This document shows, in pieces, positions 15,628 through 24,753 of a stretch of DNA of 64,000 nucleotides. The notes below the pieces were generated by a model. That model had not been told where the DNA came from and did no database searches. It saw nothing but the letters and a program-made list of their open reading frames with translations. The stretch is from contig CATLDC010000009.1 of the NCBI GenBank assembly GCA_949902595.1, positions 1 to 64,000 on the forward strand. Direction: 5' to 3'. The translations under genes were made by a program, and so were the position numbers. This DNA comes from an uncultured Candidatus Melainabacteria bacterium. GTDB taxonomy: Bacteria; Cyanobacteriota; Vampirovibrionia; Gastranaerophilales; Gastranaerophilaceae. Position 1 is the first letter of the stretch. The number at the start of each line of letters is the position of its first letter.

Positions 15628-16944
15628 ATGGAAGCTCTTGTTAAACTGATTACAAACCCTGCGCTAATCTCTGTTCTGCTTCTTTGTGTTCTCTGCTTGA
15701 GAAAAATTAATGTGCTTCTTGCAATAATTATTTCAACAATCACAGCAGGCCTGCTTTCCGGAATGGGGATAAAAAACGTGATGGATACGTTTATTTCCGG
15801 CATGGGCGGAAACTCCGAAACCGCTTTGAGTTACATCCTGCTCGGCGCGTTTGCTGCAACAATGGCTCATTCTGGATTCACAAACGTTATTTCTGATAAA
15901 ATAACAAAAATCGTTGCAGGGAAAAAACTAATCCTGCTTGGCATCCTGACCCTGATTGCAATGGCTTCCCAGAATATTATCCCGATTCATATCGCGTTTA
16001 TTCCGATTATTATTCCTCCTCTATTGAGCACAATGAATAAACTCCAAATCGATAGACGCGCAGTTGCAAGCGTTCTGGCTTTCGGCTTGAAAATGCCCTA
16101 TATTGCAATACCGGCAGGCTTCGGACTTATATTCCAAAACCTTATTGCTGATAACATGATTCAAAACGGAGTCTCTGTTGTAAGAGGCGATGTCTGGAAA
16201 TCCACCCTGATACTTGGACTCGGAATGATTGCAGGACTTCTTGTTGCGGTTTTTGTTTCGTATCGAAAACCGCGAAAATACGAAGACAAACCAATCTCAA
16301 CCACTCCTAATATCGAATCAAAATTTGTCCCCAAACACTGGATTGTAATCCTTGCAGCACTGGCGACATTTGTGGTGCAGCTTCTGACCCAATCCTTGCC
16401 GCTGGGCGCACTTGTCGGGCTCGGGATAATTTTCTCTTTTGGAGTGATTCCTCAAAACAAAATGGACCACATGATGAACGAAGGCATTTATCTGATGGGC
16501 TATGTTGCATTTGTTATGCTTGTTGCAGCCGGATTCGCGTCTGTTCTAAAGGCTACAGGCTCGATTGACAGCCTTGTAAACCTGATAATGAACTACCTGC
16601 CAGCAAATATTATTCTGACTTCGTTTATAATCCTTATTCTCGGGCTATTTATAACAATCGGTATTGGAACATCCTTTGGTACAATTCCTATTCTAGCAGT
16701 TTTGTTTGTTCCGGTTTGTGTAAACCTAGGTTTCAATCCTCAGCAAATTATTGTTCTAATAGCAGCAGCTGCTGCTCTCGGGGATGCGGGCTCTCCGGCT
16801 TCTGATACAACTCTCGGGCCGACTTCCGGATTAAATGCAGACGGTCAGCACAACCACATTTTTGATACCTGCATTCCGACTTTTGTTCATTACAATGCTG
16901 CGTTAATTGCGTTTGCCCTTTTAGGAATCTGGCTTTTAAGTTAA
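15628..16944 (+). CDS. Na+/H+ antiporter family membrane protein
   Basis: This 438-residue protein has about eleven hydrophobic helices. Characteristic segments include the N-terminal GMGGNSETALSYILLGAFA stretch, the IPIHIAFIPIIIPPLL helix, GIGTSFGTIPILAVLF, and a C-terminal AAALGDAGSPASDTTLGPT loop with conserved small and acidic residues. These fit the sodium:proton antiporter family related to NhaC. It would exchange Na+ for H+ at the inner membrane. It lies 3 nt downstream of the small helical protein and ends exactly one base before the stop of the convergent gene at 16945, with no terminator hairpin seen between them. Confidence 0.85.
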   Translation: MEALVKLITNPALISVLLLCVLCLRKINVLLAIIISTITAGLLSGMGIKNVMDTFISGMGGNSETALSYILLGAFAATMAHSGFTNVISDKITKIVAGKKLILLGILTLIAMASQNIIPIHIAFIPIIIPPLLSTMNKLQIDRRAVASVLAFGLKMPYIAIPAGFGLIFQNLIADNMIQNGVSVVRGDVWKSTLILGLGMIAGLLVAVFVSYRKPRKYEDKPISTTPNIESKFVPKHWIVILAALATFVVQLLTQSLPLGALVGLGIIFSFGVIPQNKMDHMMNEGIYLMGYVAFVMLVAAGFASVLKATGSIDSLVNLIMNYLPANIILTSFIILILGLFITIGIGTSFGTIPILAVLFVPVCVNLGFNPQQIIVLIAAAAALGDAGSPASDTTLGPTSGLNADGQHNHIFDTCIPTFVHYNAALIAFALLGIWLLS

Positions 16945-17373
16945 TTATTGCAATCCGAAGTTGAAGTCTGATTGAATGTTGTTTGTTAACATTGACTTCA
17001 TTGATTCTATATAAGCGTTAACTTCTTCTAATTCAGCACTTGCAGTTGTAATCTGTGCGTCCAAAGCTGTTTCCCAAGCTGTCAATTCGTCCAACTGGTC
17101 TTGATAAAGTGCTGTGATTCGGTCGATTTGGTCTTCAAAATCAGGGATTTGAGTGTAATCTTTGTACTGCGCCTGAAGTTCAGGATCGCTTTCATATAAT
17201 GATTTGAAGTAGTCTCTGATTGAGTGGCTTTCAGATGATTTCAAAGACTGAGCATCTGCCTGTGAATAAGTTGCAAGAGTCTTTTGAGTCTGCCATTGAG
17301 TGATTTCCAGGTTCAACTGGTTTCTTCTCAACTTATAGCTTAAAAGTGTTTCGTGTAAATTTGCGATTGCCAT
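16945..17373 (-). CDS. Small coiled-coil protein
   Basis: This 142-residue protein is rich in Gln, Glu, Ala, Thr and Ser. Heptad-like helices at about 2-45 and 75-130 suggest an antiparallel coiled coil, similar in architecture to FliJ or secretion chaperone-type proteins, but no specific motif is visible. No signal peptide. A TACTTTATATA box lies 31 nt upstream on the minus strand, the same 11-mer found before the genes at 24004 and 45700. It converges tail to tail with the antiporter gene. Function unknown. Confidence 0.7.
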   Translation of the reverse strand: MAIANLHETLLSYKLRRNQLNLEITQWQTQKTLATYSQADAQSLKSSESHSIRDYFKSLYESDPELQAQYKDYTQIPDFEDQIDRITALYQDQLDELTAWETALDAQITTASAELEEVNAYIESMKSMLTNNIQSDFNFGLQ

Positions 17374-17404
17374 CTTTGTTCACCATCTTTTTAAATCTTA
17401 CATA

Positions 17405-17415
17405 TATATAAAGTA
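17405..17415 (-). promoter_or_regulatory. TACTTTATATA promoter-like box
   Basis: This minus-strand 11-mer TACTTTATATA precedes the coiled-coil gene at 17373. Four further exact copies occur at 23959, 45671, 48695 and 56185, all intergenic. A TTGTAAC word lies about 45 nt upstream. Confidence 0.5.
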
Positions 17416-17483
17416 TTTAAAAATGACCTAATTTCAAAGAGGATAAAATTTGTTACAAAACTTTACACTTGACCTTAAGCGCG

Positions 17484-18254
17484 CTATTTAGAATTGTTTT
17501 GGATTAATCCTTTTATTGCTTCGACAGCAGTTTTGATAGCAGAATCAGTGTCGTGTACAACAGGGTTTTCAAGCCCTTGTTTTTCGCGCTCCTGATTTGC
17601 TACTACGAGGAAGATTGAGCCGACTTTAACCTTGAGGTAGCTTGCAACGATAAACAGGGCTGCTGATTCCATTTCAGACGCGAGGCAGCCGAGCTTAATC
17701 CATGCGTTCCATTTGTTAAGAAGCTCGTAGCTTACCGGCATCTTTTCAGGGCTGTGCTGACCGTAGAACGAGTCTTTGCACTGAACAACTCCGGCATGGT
17801 AAGGCAGGTTGAGCTTTTGAGCGGAGTTTATGAGTGCGGTTACCATCTCGTAATCAGCAACTGCCGGAAATTCAATAGGGGCGTACTCTTTTGTAGTGCC
17901 TTCCATACGGATTGCGCCGGTTGCGATAACCAGATCACCGCTTTTCACGTCCAAATCCATCCCGCCGCAGGTTCCGACTCTGATGAAATATTTAGCGCCG
18001 ACTTTAACCAGCTCTTCTAAGGCGATTGCAGCAGAAGGGCCGCCAATACCGGTTGAGGTAACGCTCACCTTGACTCCGTTGAGGTATCCGGTGTAAGTCG
18101 TATATTCTCTTCTATCAGCCACGAGTTTTGCATCGTCAAAATATTTTGCAATCTTTTCGCATCTTTTAGGGTCGCCCGGCAAAATAACGTATTCACCGAT
18201 ATCTCCGGGTTTTAAGCCGATATGGTACTGGGTATTGTCTTCTGAATATTTCAT
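17484..18254 (-). CDS. udp: Uridine phosphorylase (PNP/UDP phosphorylase family)
   Basis: This 256-residue protein has the family hallmarks [14 protein letters not shown] (phosphate loop), [27 protein letters not shown] and [12 protein letters not shown], where the M-E-S-A motif binds ribose. It cleaves uridine (or a related nucleoside) with phosphate to ribose-1-phosphate and the base in pyrimidine salvage. The QEREKQGLE region resembles the uracil-recognition part of Udp more than DeoD. AAGGAG precedes the ATG. It is 54 nt downstream of purA's stop on the opposite side and is probably separately transcribed. Confidence 0.88.
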   Translation of the reverse strand: MKYSEDNTQYHIGLKPGDIGEYVILPGDPKRCEKIAKYFDDAKLVADRREYTTYTGYLNGVKVSVTSTGIGGPSAAIALEELVKVGAKYFIRVGTCGGMDLDVKSGDLVIATGAIRMEGTTKEYAPIEFPAVADYEMVTALINSAQKLNLPYHAGVVQCKDSFYGQHSPEKMPVSYELLNKWNAWIKLGCLASEMESAALFIVASYLKVKVGSIFLVVANQEREKQGLENPVVHDTDSAIKTAVEAIKGLIQNNSK

Positions 18255-18308
18255 TAAAATCTCCTTTTGAAAAGTTTATTTTAACAACAAGAAGGCGCCA
18301 AGTCAATC

Positions 18309-19583
18309 TTATTTATACAGCACCTGATCCCTGTCAGGCCCGACGCTCACAATCCCGATTGGCGCGCCGATTAAATCCTCGACTTTTTCGATGTATTTCT
18401 TCGCGTTCTCCGGCAAATCTTCATACTTCCTGATTCCGCTTAAAGATGTTTTCCAACCCGGCATTGTCTCGTAAATCGGCTCCAGATACTTGTGGATAAA
18501 CACATCTGTCGGGTATGAGGTGTAAACCTTGTCGTTCCTGCAATCCTTGTAAGCCGTGCAGATTTTTATCTCGTCAAAAGTGTCAAACACATCAATCTTT
18601 GTGAGCGCAACCTTTGTGATTCCGCCAACAAGAACGGCGTATTTCATAATAACAGAGTCAAACCAGCCGCAGCGGCGAGGTCTTCCTGTTGTTACGCCAA
18701 ACTCATGCCCTATATCCTGAATCTTTTTGCCAACCTCGTCTGTAAGCTCGCTCACAAACGGACCTTCGCCCACCCTTGTGACATAGGCTTTTGAAACACC
18801 GACGACTTCCTGTATCATAGTCGGGCCGTAGCCGCTTCCAACCGCAGCTCCGCCGCCAATCGGGTTTGAGCTTGTGACAAACGGGTATGTTCCGTAATCT
18901 ACGTCCAGCATTACTCCCTGTGCGCCCTCAAACAAAACGGTTTTGTCTTTGTAGCGGTTCAGCAAATCCTGCCAGCCAAAACAAACATAAGGCTTAAACA
19001 AATCTGCGTATTTTTCACAGAGTGAGATTATGCAATCTTTGGTATACTCTTCCAGCCCGTAAACATTTTTCAAGGTCTTGTTCTTGATAGGAAGAATCAT
19101 GTCCAGCTTTTCATTGAGCGCTTCAAACGAGTACAAGTCTTGAATCTTCAAGGCTATGCGCGCCATCTTGTCGGTATAAGTAGGTCCGATTCCTTTTCTT
19201 GTGGTGCCGATTTTGCCTTTACCGGCATGGGTTTCGCTGTAGCCGTCGATTTCTATATGGTATGGCATTGTAATTGTTGCAAGCGGGGATATTTTAAGGT
19301 TTTTGAAATCAACTCCTTCTGCCTTAAGTTCGTTTAGCTCTCTTTCAAACGATTCCGGATGAATAACAGTTCCGGCGCCTATAAAACAAACAGTGTTATC
19401 GTAGAGGATTCCGGACGGGATTAGGTGGAATTTGTAGGTTTTACCGCCTGTAACAACTGTGTGGCCGGCATTACATCCGCCCTGGTATCTGATAATCAAA
19501 TCCGCGTTTTCTGCAAGTAAATCCGTAATCTTAGCTTTACCCTCATCGCCCCACTGAGCACCGATTACAACTGTATTCTTCAT
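18309..19583 (-). CDS. purA: Adenylosuccinate synthetase
   Basis: This 424-residue enzyme converts IMP and aspartate to adenylosuccinate using GTP, the first committed step of AMP synthesis. The N-terminus reads VVIGAQWGDEGKAKITD, with catalytic Asp and the P-loop-like GDEGKAK (GDEGKGK in most enzymes, so one Gly is Ala). NAGHTV, the GTTRKGIGP loop, LFEGAQG and the C-terminal GRPRRCGWFD (IMP contact) and TKIDVFDTFD (GTP guanine) motifs are all present. Length is typical. GAGGAGG precedes the ATG. Confidence 0.97.
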   Translation of the reverse strand: MKNTVVIGAQWGDEGKAKITDLLAENADLIIRYQGGCNAGHTVVTGGKTYKFHLIPSGILYDNTVCFIGAGTVIHPESFERELNELKAEGVDFKNLKISPLATITMPYHIEIDGYSETHAGKGKIGTTRKGIGPTYTDKMARIALKIQDLYSFEALNEKLDMILPIKNKTLKNVYGLEEYTKDCIISLCEKYADLFKPYVCFGWQDLLNRYKDKTVLFEGAQGVMLDVDYGTYPFVTSSNPIGGGAAVGSGYGPTMIQEVVGVSKAYVTRVGEGPFVSELTDEVGKKIQDIGHEFGVTTGRPRRCGWFDSVIMKYAVLVGGITKVALTKIDVFDTFDEIKICTAYKDCRNDKVYTSYPTDVFIHKYLEPIYETMPGWKTSLSGIRKYEDLPENAKKYIEKVEDLIGAPIGIVSVGPDRDQVLYK

Positions 19584-19612
19584 TCCAAAAAATCCTCCTC
19601 AAAAATATAAAA

Positions 19613-19632
19613 AGCCGGTTTGAACACCGGCT
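19613..19632 (-). terminator. Rho-independent terminator
   Basis: A 7-bp stem AGCCGGT/ACCGGCT with a 6-nt loop is followed on the minus strand by TTTTTATATTTTT. It ends the transcript carrying the NfnA-like gene and the 63-residue protein. Confidence 0.85.
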
Positions 19633-19641
19633 CTAACTAAC

Positions 19642-19833
19642 TTATCCGTTGCTTTTTGCTGCCTTTTGCTTAGCCTGAACATCAAGCATCGAGTTATGCG
19701 CCATCATATAGACCGAGCATATTTTATAATTCTTTAAATACCATGCGCAGTTTTCCTGCATGCATACAATTTCTACTTGTGAGCCGACGCTCATAAGAGG
19801 ACATAAAGGTATTGATTTTTCATCTGCTGCCAT
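19642..19833 (-). CDS. Small four-cysteine protein
   Basis: This 63-residue protein has AGGAG upstream of the ATG. Cysteines at 11, 24, 29 and 39, the last three spaced C-x4-C-x9-C around ENCAWYLKNYKIC, suggest a metal or Fe-S site or a disulfide knot. No signal peptide. It lies 12 nt downstream of the NfnA-like reductase subunit and shares its terminator, so a redox-linked role is plausible but unproven. No known family is recognised. Confidence 0.7.
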   Translation of the reverse strand: MAADEKSIPLCPLMSVGSQVEIVCMQENCAWYLKNYKICSVYMMAHNSMLDVQAKQKAAKSNG

Positions 19834-19845
19834 ATATTTTATCTC

Positions 19846-20688
19846 CTATATTTCTTTTGCCATTCTTAGTAAGTTGCAATTCTCATCGCGCTTACGTTCT
19901 TCATCTTTGTAAATCTTCGTTCTGTTGATAACCTCGTCAAAGTCAATCTCATGCGCGTTGAAATCCGGCCCGTCAACACATGCAAACTTTGTTTTCCCGC
20001 CAACAGTAACCCGGCATGCTCCGCACATTCCTGTACCGTCAACCATAATCGGATTCATGCTTGCCTCTGTGTAAATCCCCTTGCCTCTGGTAAGCTCTGC
20101 AACAGCTCTCATCATTGGCATCGGCCCTACCGCGATTGCATAATCGACTTTTTCGTTACCCATAATTCTTTCAAGCACCTGGGTTACGAAACCTTTTTCA
20201 CCCAAACTTCCGTCATCGGTTGTGATAAATAGCTCTGTGCAAGCTTCTTTCATCTTGTCCTGCCAGAAAATAAGTTCTTTTGTTCTTGCACCCATAATCA
20301 TGTAAACCTTGTTTCCGGCTTCTTTGAAAGCTTTTGCAATAAGATAGCACGGTGCAGCGCCATAGCCGCCTGCAAGACAAACCACAGTTCCGTAGTTCTT
20401 TATATGAGTCGGCTGGCCAAGAGGGCCTACGATGTCTACAAGCTCGTCACCAACATTAAGCTCTGCGAGTTTTTTTGTAGAATGGCCTACAGCCATAAAC
20501 ACAAGGGTTAAAGCTCCTGTTTCTTTGTCAACATCAGCGATTGTAAGCGGAACGCGCTCGCCGTTTTCTTCTGCACGGAAGATAATAAACTGCCCTGCTT
20601 TTGCGTTTCGAACAATATAAGGCGCATCAATACTGATTTCATATTGATTTGGACAAAGCTCTTTTTTTGATAAGATTTTATAGCCCAT
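19846..20688 (-). CDS. Sulfide dehydrogenase/NfnA-like FAD/NAD(P)-binding subunit
   Basis: This 280-residue ferredoxin-reductase-type protein has an FAD-binding barrel (AGQFIIFRAEENGERVPLT, with the ...VPLTIAD strand), an NAD(P)-binding fold (VCLAGGYGAAPCYLIA), and a C-terminal [2Fe-2S] cysteine cluster in GMCGACRVTV...FACVDGPDF. This is the small subunit of SudAB/NfnAB or of the GltD-type pair, which transfers electrons between NAD(P)H and ferredoxin. The usual large partner (NfnB/GltA-like) is not adjacent. GAGGAG precedes the ATG. The small cysteine protein follows 12 nt later. Confidence 0.85.
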   Translation of the reverse strand: MGYKILSKKELCPNQYEISIDAPYIVRNAKAGQFIIFRAEENGERVPLTIADVDKETGALTLVFMAVGHSTKKLAELNVGDELVDIVGPLGQPTHIKNYGTVVCLAGGYGAAPCYLIAKAFKEAGNKVYMIMGARTKELIFWQDKMKEACTELFITTDDGSLGEKGFVTQVLERIMGNEKVDYAIAVGPMPMMRAVAELTRGKGIYTEASMNPIMVDGTGMCGACRVTVGGKTKFACVDGPDFNAHEIDFDEVINRTKIYKDEERKRDENCNLLRMAKEI

Positions 20689-20748
20689 CTATTCTAAGCT
20701 CCTCTATCTAACAAACATACTACCATAAATAAACATCTTTTGCAAAGA

Positions 20749-21720
20749 TTATTTTACTGGTGCAAGTATTCCATCCAGCTTCGCAAAAATTTCTTTCAAA
20801 TCCTCTACAAGAACAAGCTCTCCTCTTAACCTCGAAGCACCCTGAAACCCGTTTACATAATAAGGATAAAATTTCCTGACAAACTTAACCCCGACTTTTT
20901 CACCCCTGAACTCAACTTCCTTAATCAGGTGCTTCTTTAAGGTCTCAATTTTTTCTTCAAGCGTCGGAGGGGGTAAATATTCGCCCGTGTTGAGATATCT
21001 TTCGACCCTGTAAAGCAAAGAAGGGTCTCCCAGAGCACCGCGCCCGATTGCAACTCCGTCAGCCTCTGATTCTTCAAGACACTGAACTGCTGTCTCAATT
21101 GAAACAATGTCGCCGTTTGCAAAAACAGGGATATCAACATTGCGCTTAAGCTCGGCAATCCGTTTCCAATCAGCTTTCCCGCCGTACATCTGCGAGCGGG
21201 TGCGCCCGTGAATCGTGATAAAATCCGCGCCTGCTTCCTGCATCTTTTGACCGTATTCAACAAAATTGAGTTCGTCAAAAGTGTAGCCCAGCCTGAATTT
21301 CACGCTAAGCGGGATTGTTATTTGGGATTTCACAGTTCTTACAATCTCTGCTGCAAGTTCCGGATTTCGCATCAAAGCACAGCCGTCTGTGCCTTTAACC
21401 ACCTTGTTTACAGGGCAGCCCATGTTAATATCAACCATGTCAGCGTATTTTTGAAGATACTCTGCACAGTCAGCAATCATCTTTGGTTTGTGACCGCTAA
21501 GCTGATAAGATATCGGGCTGTGGTTCTCATCACGTGCAACAATATCCGTGTCTTTGACCTGGGTTAAGGCTTCCGAGCTTATCATCTCGGTTGTCAGAAG
21601 GCAGGTTTTTGAATACTCGCGAACGAGAGAGCGTAATACATAATCAGTGATTCCTGCCATCGGTGCAAGTGAAACCCTGCTTGCTATTAGTTGAGAGACT
21701 ATCGGATTCCTAGCTTGCAT
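20749..21720 (-). CDS. tRNA-dihydrouridine synthase (Dus family)
   Basis: This 323-residue FMN enzyme reduces specific uridines in tRNA D-loops. Recognisable features are APMAGITDYVLR (FMN strand), DINMGCPVNKVVKGTDGCALM with the catalytic Cys, the VKFRLGY strand, FITIHGRTRSQMYGG and PVFANGDI. The whole matches the DusB-like subgroup. The ATG overlaps the end of the secreted TPR gene by 11 nt, so the two are translationally coupled. The specific position modified cannot be deduced. Confidence 0.93.
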   Translation of the reverse strand: MQARNPIVSQLIASRVSLAPMAGITDYVLRSLVREYSKTCLLTTEMISSEALTQVKDTDIVARDENHSPISYQLSGHKPKMIADCAEYLQKYADMVDINMGCPVNKVVKGTDGCALMRNPELAAEIVRTVKSQITIPLSVKFRLGYTFDELNFVEYGQKMQEAGADFITIHGRTRSQMYGGKADWKRIAELKRNVDIPVFANGDIVSIETAVQCLEESEADGVAIGRGALGDPSLLYRVERYLNTGEYLPPPTLEEKIETLKKHLIKEVEFRGEKVGVKFVRKFYPYYVNGFQGASRLRGELVLVEDLKEIFAKLDGILAPVK

Positions 21721-23845
21721 ACGGTTTTAACTCTTCCATTCTCGATTTTGCGTATTTCAAATACTCATCCTCTGTCGTGTATTTTGAGATGAATATCTGG
21801 TAGTACTTAAATGCCTCTTTGTAGTTGTTCAGATTGTCGTAATCAACTGCAAGCATGTAGTTTGCAATCGGAAATTCGTTTGAGTACTTAAGAACATTCA
21901 AATAGTCGCTAATCGCGAGTTTATGTTGTTTCTGCTCGTCGTAAATCAGTGCTCTGTAGTAATAAGCGTAAGCATTTGTTGTTTCTTTTTTCAAAACATC
22001 GTTAAACTTGATAAGCGCTGTCTGGAAATTGTTCTTTTCAAACAGGTCAATGCCTTCATTCAGGATTGAGAGCGAGCCGTTCTGGGTAACATAAGAAAGC
22101 AGGTTTTTCGCTTCTGACTGCGGGTTGAGCCCCACAGCTTTTTTCAGGTAATTCTCTGCAAGCGCCCAGTTCTGCTGCTCAGAGTACAAATATCCGATGT
22201 AGTAAGGGATTTCAGCGTTCTTAGGGTTAATCTGCTCTGCTTTTTTGTAATACTCGATTGCGCTGTTGTAGTCTTCCAAAGCCTGATAAGATGCTGCAAC
22301 ACCGAGCATAGAGTCCTCTGTTGCAGGTTTGACAGCTAAGTATTCCTGAATCGCCTTTTTGTAATCTTTGTTTTCAAAGCATGAAGACGCTGCAGCAAGC
22401 TTGGTTGACATTGAATCCTTCTGAACATCCTGCAAAGTCTTTAATACAAGATTGTTAGCAGGGAATTTTGCTTTTGCTGTGTTCAAAGTGCTTACAGCGT
22501 TGTTGTAATCGTTCTGTGAAGCGTAGCAGACTGCAAGGTTTACGTAAGCATCGACTTTTGACGCGTTTTTTGCAATCGTTGCCTTGTAGCCGCTTATCGC
22601 GTTTTCAATATCATTTTGCTGGTGCAGCTTGTACGCGTATTCGTAAAGCTCGTCAGCGTTTCCGTTTTGTGAAAGATATGCAATGTATTCAGGAGCTGAC
22701 ATTGAATCCTTCATGACACCCGCAATTTCTGCTTTTGCGCCGGCATTGTTCGGGTCAATTGAAAGAATCTTTTTATACAAGCCCAAAGCTGTTTTGCTGT
22801 CGCCCATTTCTTTGTACACCTGCGCCTTGTATAAAAGCGCCTGCGTATTATTCGGATAAAGCGCCAGAACTGAATCATAAGACTTAATCGCTTTCTGGTA
22901 TTCTTTGCGCTGCTGGAAAAGCGTGCCGACATTCAGTCGTGTGTTTATATTTGAAGGGTTAATCTGTTCAGCTTTGCCGTAGTAGCTTAAAGCTGTCTCA
23001 AAATCGCCCTGTGCCTGCTTAATAGCGCCTAAGTTTGCATTAAGTTCTGCATCAGAAGGTGTTTGAGCGAGTTTTTTCATGTACAAACGTTCAAGCGCGT
23101 ATAAAACTTCCTGATCGCCTTTTGAGTTTGCTAGCGCGTCGTTGTATTGCGGCACAGCTTCGTCGTAGCGTCCCAGTCTATCAAGTGTACGGGCGTATTT
23201 GAGTCTCAGAGGCCCGTCGTTCGGGTTGAGTTCAACCGCTGCTTTAAAGTAATCAGCAGAGCGGGGTTCGTTGCCCACAAGTTTCATTATATCGCCAATC
23301 TGGGTATTGCAGTCAGCTGCGTATTTTTCGCTCTGCGCTGCGCGTGAGAACTCATAGGCTGCAGCCGGAAAATTCCCCATTGCTCTCAGTTCTTCTGCTT
23401 TTTTGTATCTTGAAGAAGCAGTTGTATCAAAGCTTATAACCTTAAGGCACTGGTTCAGGTTTTCAGTTGCTGAACTAATCATGCCGGCAGAATTTTGCAC
23501 CTGCTGTTCTTTTGTCGGGTACAATTTCAGGTAGAAAAGCGCGTTTCTGAAATCGTTTGCCGCTTTTTCGTAATTCTTTTCCTGGTTTGCATAGTATGTG
23601 GCTCTGGCAAGAAAAGCGTTTATGAGTCCGATTCTTGCGGAGTTATCCAGATAATTAATCCTGAGTGCTTTCTTGAACTCCACCACTGCTGACGAGTACT
23701 GATTTTGCATCAGGTAGTTCTGCGCAGCGTTATAGTGTTCTGTAAAAGCACCGGAAGGAGCTCCGAATGCTTGCGGCTGAATCAACGCCGCAGAGATTGC
23801 CAAACAACAAATAGTCCCTAAAAAATTTCTTCTCATTATTTTCAT
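21710..23845 (-). CDS. Secreted TPR protein
   Basis: This 711-residue protein begins with a signal peptide (RRNFLGTICCLAISAALIQPQAFG, with likely cleavage after AFGA; residues 5-28), followed by around sixteen TPR-like units of 34 residues up to residue 700. Most carry the alternating pattern of Y--A---G----A---Y--AI---P. It is therefore probably a periplasmic or envelope scaffold. No Shine-Dalgarno is visible before either in-frame ATG (M1 or M4); a TATAGT hexamer lies about 11 nt before the first ATG, which may give a very short leader. It precedes and overlaps dus. Confidence 0.85.
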   Translation of the reverse strand: MKIMRRNFLGTICCLAISAALIQPQAFGAPSGAFTEHYNAAQNYLMQNQYSSAVVEFKKALRINYLDNSARIGLINAFLARATYYANQEKNYEKAANDFRNALFYLKLYPTKEQQVQNSAGMISSATENLNQCLKVISFDTTASSRYKKAEELRAMGNFPAAAYEFSRAAQSEKYAADCNTQIGDIMKLVGNEPRSADYFKAAVELNPNDGPLRLKYARTLDRLGRYDEAVPQYNDALANSKGDQEVLYALERLYMKKLAQTPSDAELNANLGAIKQAQGDFETALSYYGKAEQINPSNINTRLNVGTLFQQRKEYQKAIKSYDSVLALYPNNTQALLYKAQVYKEMGDSKTALGLYKKILSIDPNNAGAKAEIAGVMKDSMSAPEYIAYLSQNGNADELYEYAYKLHQQNDIENAISGYKATIAKNASKVDAYVNLAVCYASQNDYNNAVSTLNTAKAKFPANNLVLKTLQDVQKDSMSTKLAAASSCFENKDYKKAIQEYLAVKPATEDSMLGVAASYQALEDYNSAIEYYKKAEQINPKNAEIPYYIGYLYSEQQNWALAENYLKKAVGLNPQSEAKNLLSYVTQNGSLSILNEGIDLFEKNNFQTALIKFNDVLKKETTNAYAYYYRALIYDEQKQHKLAISDYLNVLKYSNEFPIANYMLAVDYDNLNNYKEAFKYYQIFISKYTTEDEYLKYAKSRMEELKPYAS

Positions 23846-23958
23846 AATAGTATTTTACTATAAGATAAAAAAAATATTTACTCCCTCTATATACTTAACC
23901 CTGTTTGTTACGTTTTGTTAAAAAACATGGACAATCGGGCAATTTGTCATTAAAAAAC

Positions 23959-23969
23959 TACTTTATATA
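23959..23969 (+). promoter_or_regulatory. TACTTTATATA promoter-like box
   Basis: Exact copy of the recurrent 11-mer, 34 nt before the ATG of the HD-GYP protein at 24004. GTTAC words lie 30-55 nt further upstream. Confidence 0.5.
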
Positions 23970-24003
23970 ACTATAAAGTGTTAGTTGTGTGTGAAAGTGT
24001 AAA

Positions 24004-24753
24004 ATGTCGCCAATATACAGTACCCCGATATTTAATCTAAATACTCCCAAGATTCAATTCCGGTCTAACCCTGCCGTCTATCCCGGCGCTGTTGAGCCTC
24101 GCAAGGATTTTTTCAGTACGAATCCTCTGTATGACAATTTTAGTGACAAAAATTCTATCACGCAGATTGCAAAATCCAACCCCAGAATCATGGAAATCTT
24201 AAAAGAAAACAAGATTCCTTTAAGAGTAAACATCAAGGAGCTCGAAAATCTTAAGCAAGGGCATTTGAAGGACACCCGTGTAACAGCTGCGAAAATGTAT
24301 TCAGCGCTCCCTAAGGAAATGAAGGAAGAAATCAATCTTGCTGACTTGCAGCAGGCTGCAATGTTTCACGACTACGGTAAAGTTTTGATTCCGGAAACAG
24401 TTTTGAACAAAGCCGGCATGCTTGACGAGGATGAGCGCAAAATCATGCAGCTTCATTCGGAGCTTGGCTACGAGCTTTTGAAAAACAAGGGTTTGAGCCA
24501 AAACGCACTTAATCTCATAAAATACCATCACCAAACCCCGACAGGTTCCGGCTATCCATCAGTTGATAATAATTTTGAATACTCTATCCCATCCCAGATT
24601 TTAGCCACCGCAGACAAGTACTCTGCGCTTCGCGAGCCGCGTCCTTACAAGGATGCGATGAGCAGGGAGCAGGCATTAGGAATTGTGAAAGAGGACCTTG
24701 AAAACGGGTTGATTGCACCGGAGGTTTATGAGGCGTTGGAGAGGTCGGTGTAG
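24004..24753 (+). CDS. HD-GYP-type phosphohydrolase domain protein
   Basis: This 249-residue protein has a short N-terminal leader without domains, then an HD domain at about 75-245. The metal motif FHDYGKVLIPETVLNK is intact, H140-S-E-L and KYHHQTPTGSGYP follow (second metal His and the GYP tripeptide), and ADKYSALREPRPYKDAM resembles the HD-GYP closing helix. c-di-GMP phosphodiesterase activity is plausible but needs testing, since DG is replaced by TGS before GYP. No Shine-Dalgarno is visible. It is convergent with the degenerate HD-GYP gene at 24754, whose stop abuts this stop. Confidence 0.75.
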   Translation: MSPIYSTPIFNLNTPKIQFRSNPAVYPGAVEPRKDFFSTNPLYDNFSDKNSITQIAKSNPRIMEILKENKIPLRVNIKELENLKQGHLKDTRVTAAKMYSALPKEMKEEINLADLQQAAMFHDYGKVLIPETVLNKAGMLDEDERKIMQLHSELGYELLKNKGLSQNALNLIKYHHQTPTGSGYPSVDNNFEYSIPSQILATADKYSALREPRPYKDAMSREQALGIVKEDLENGLIAPEVYEALERSV

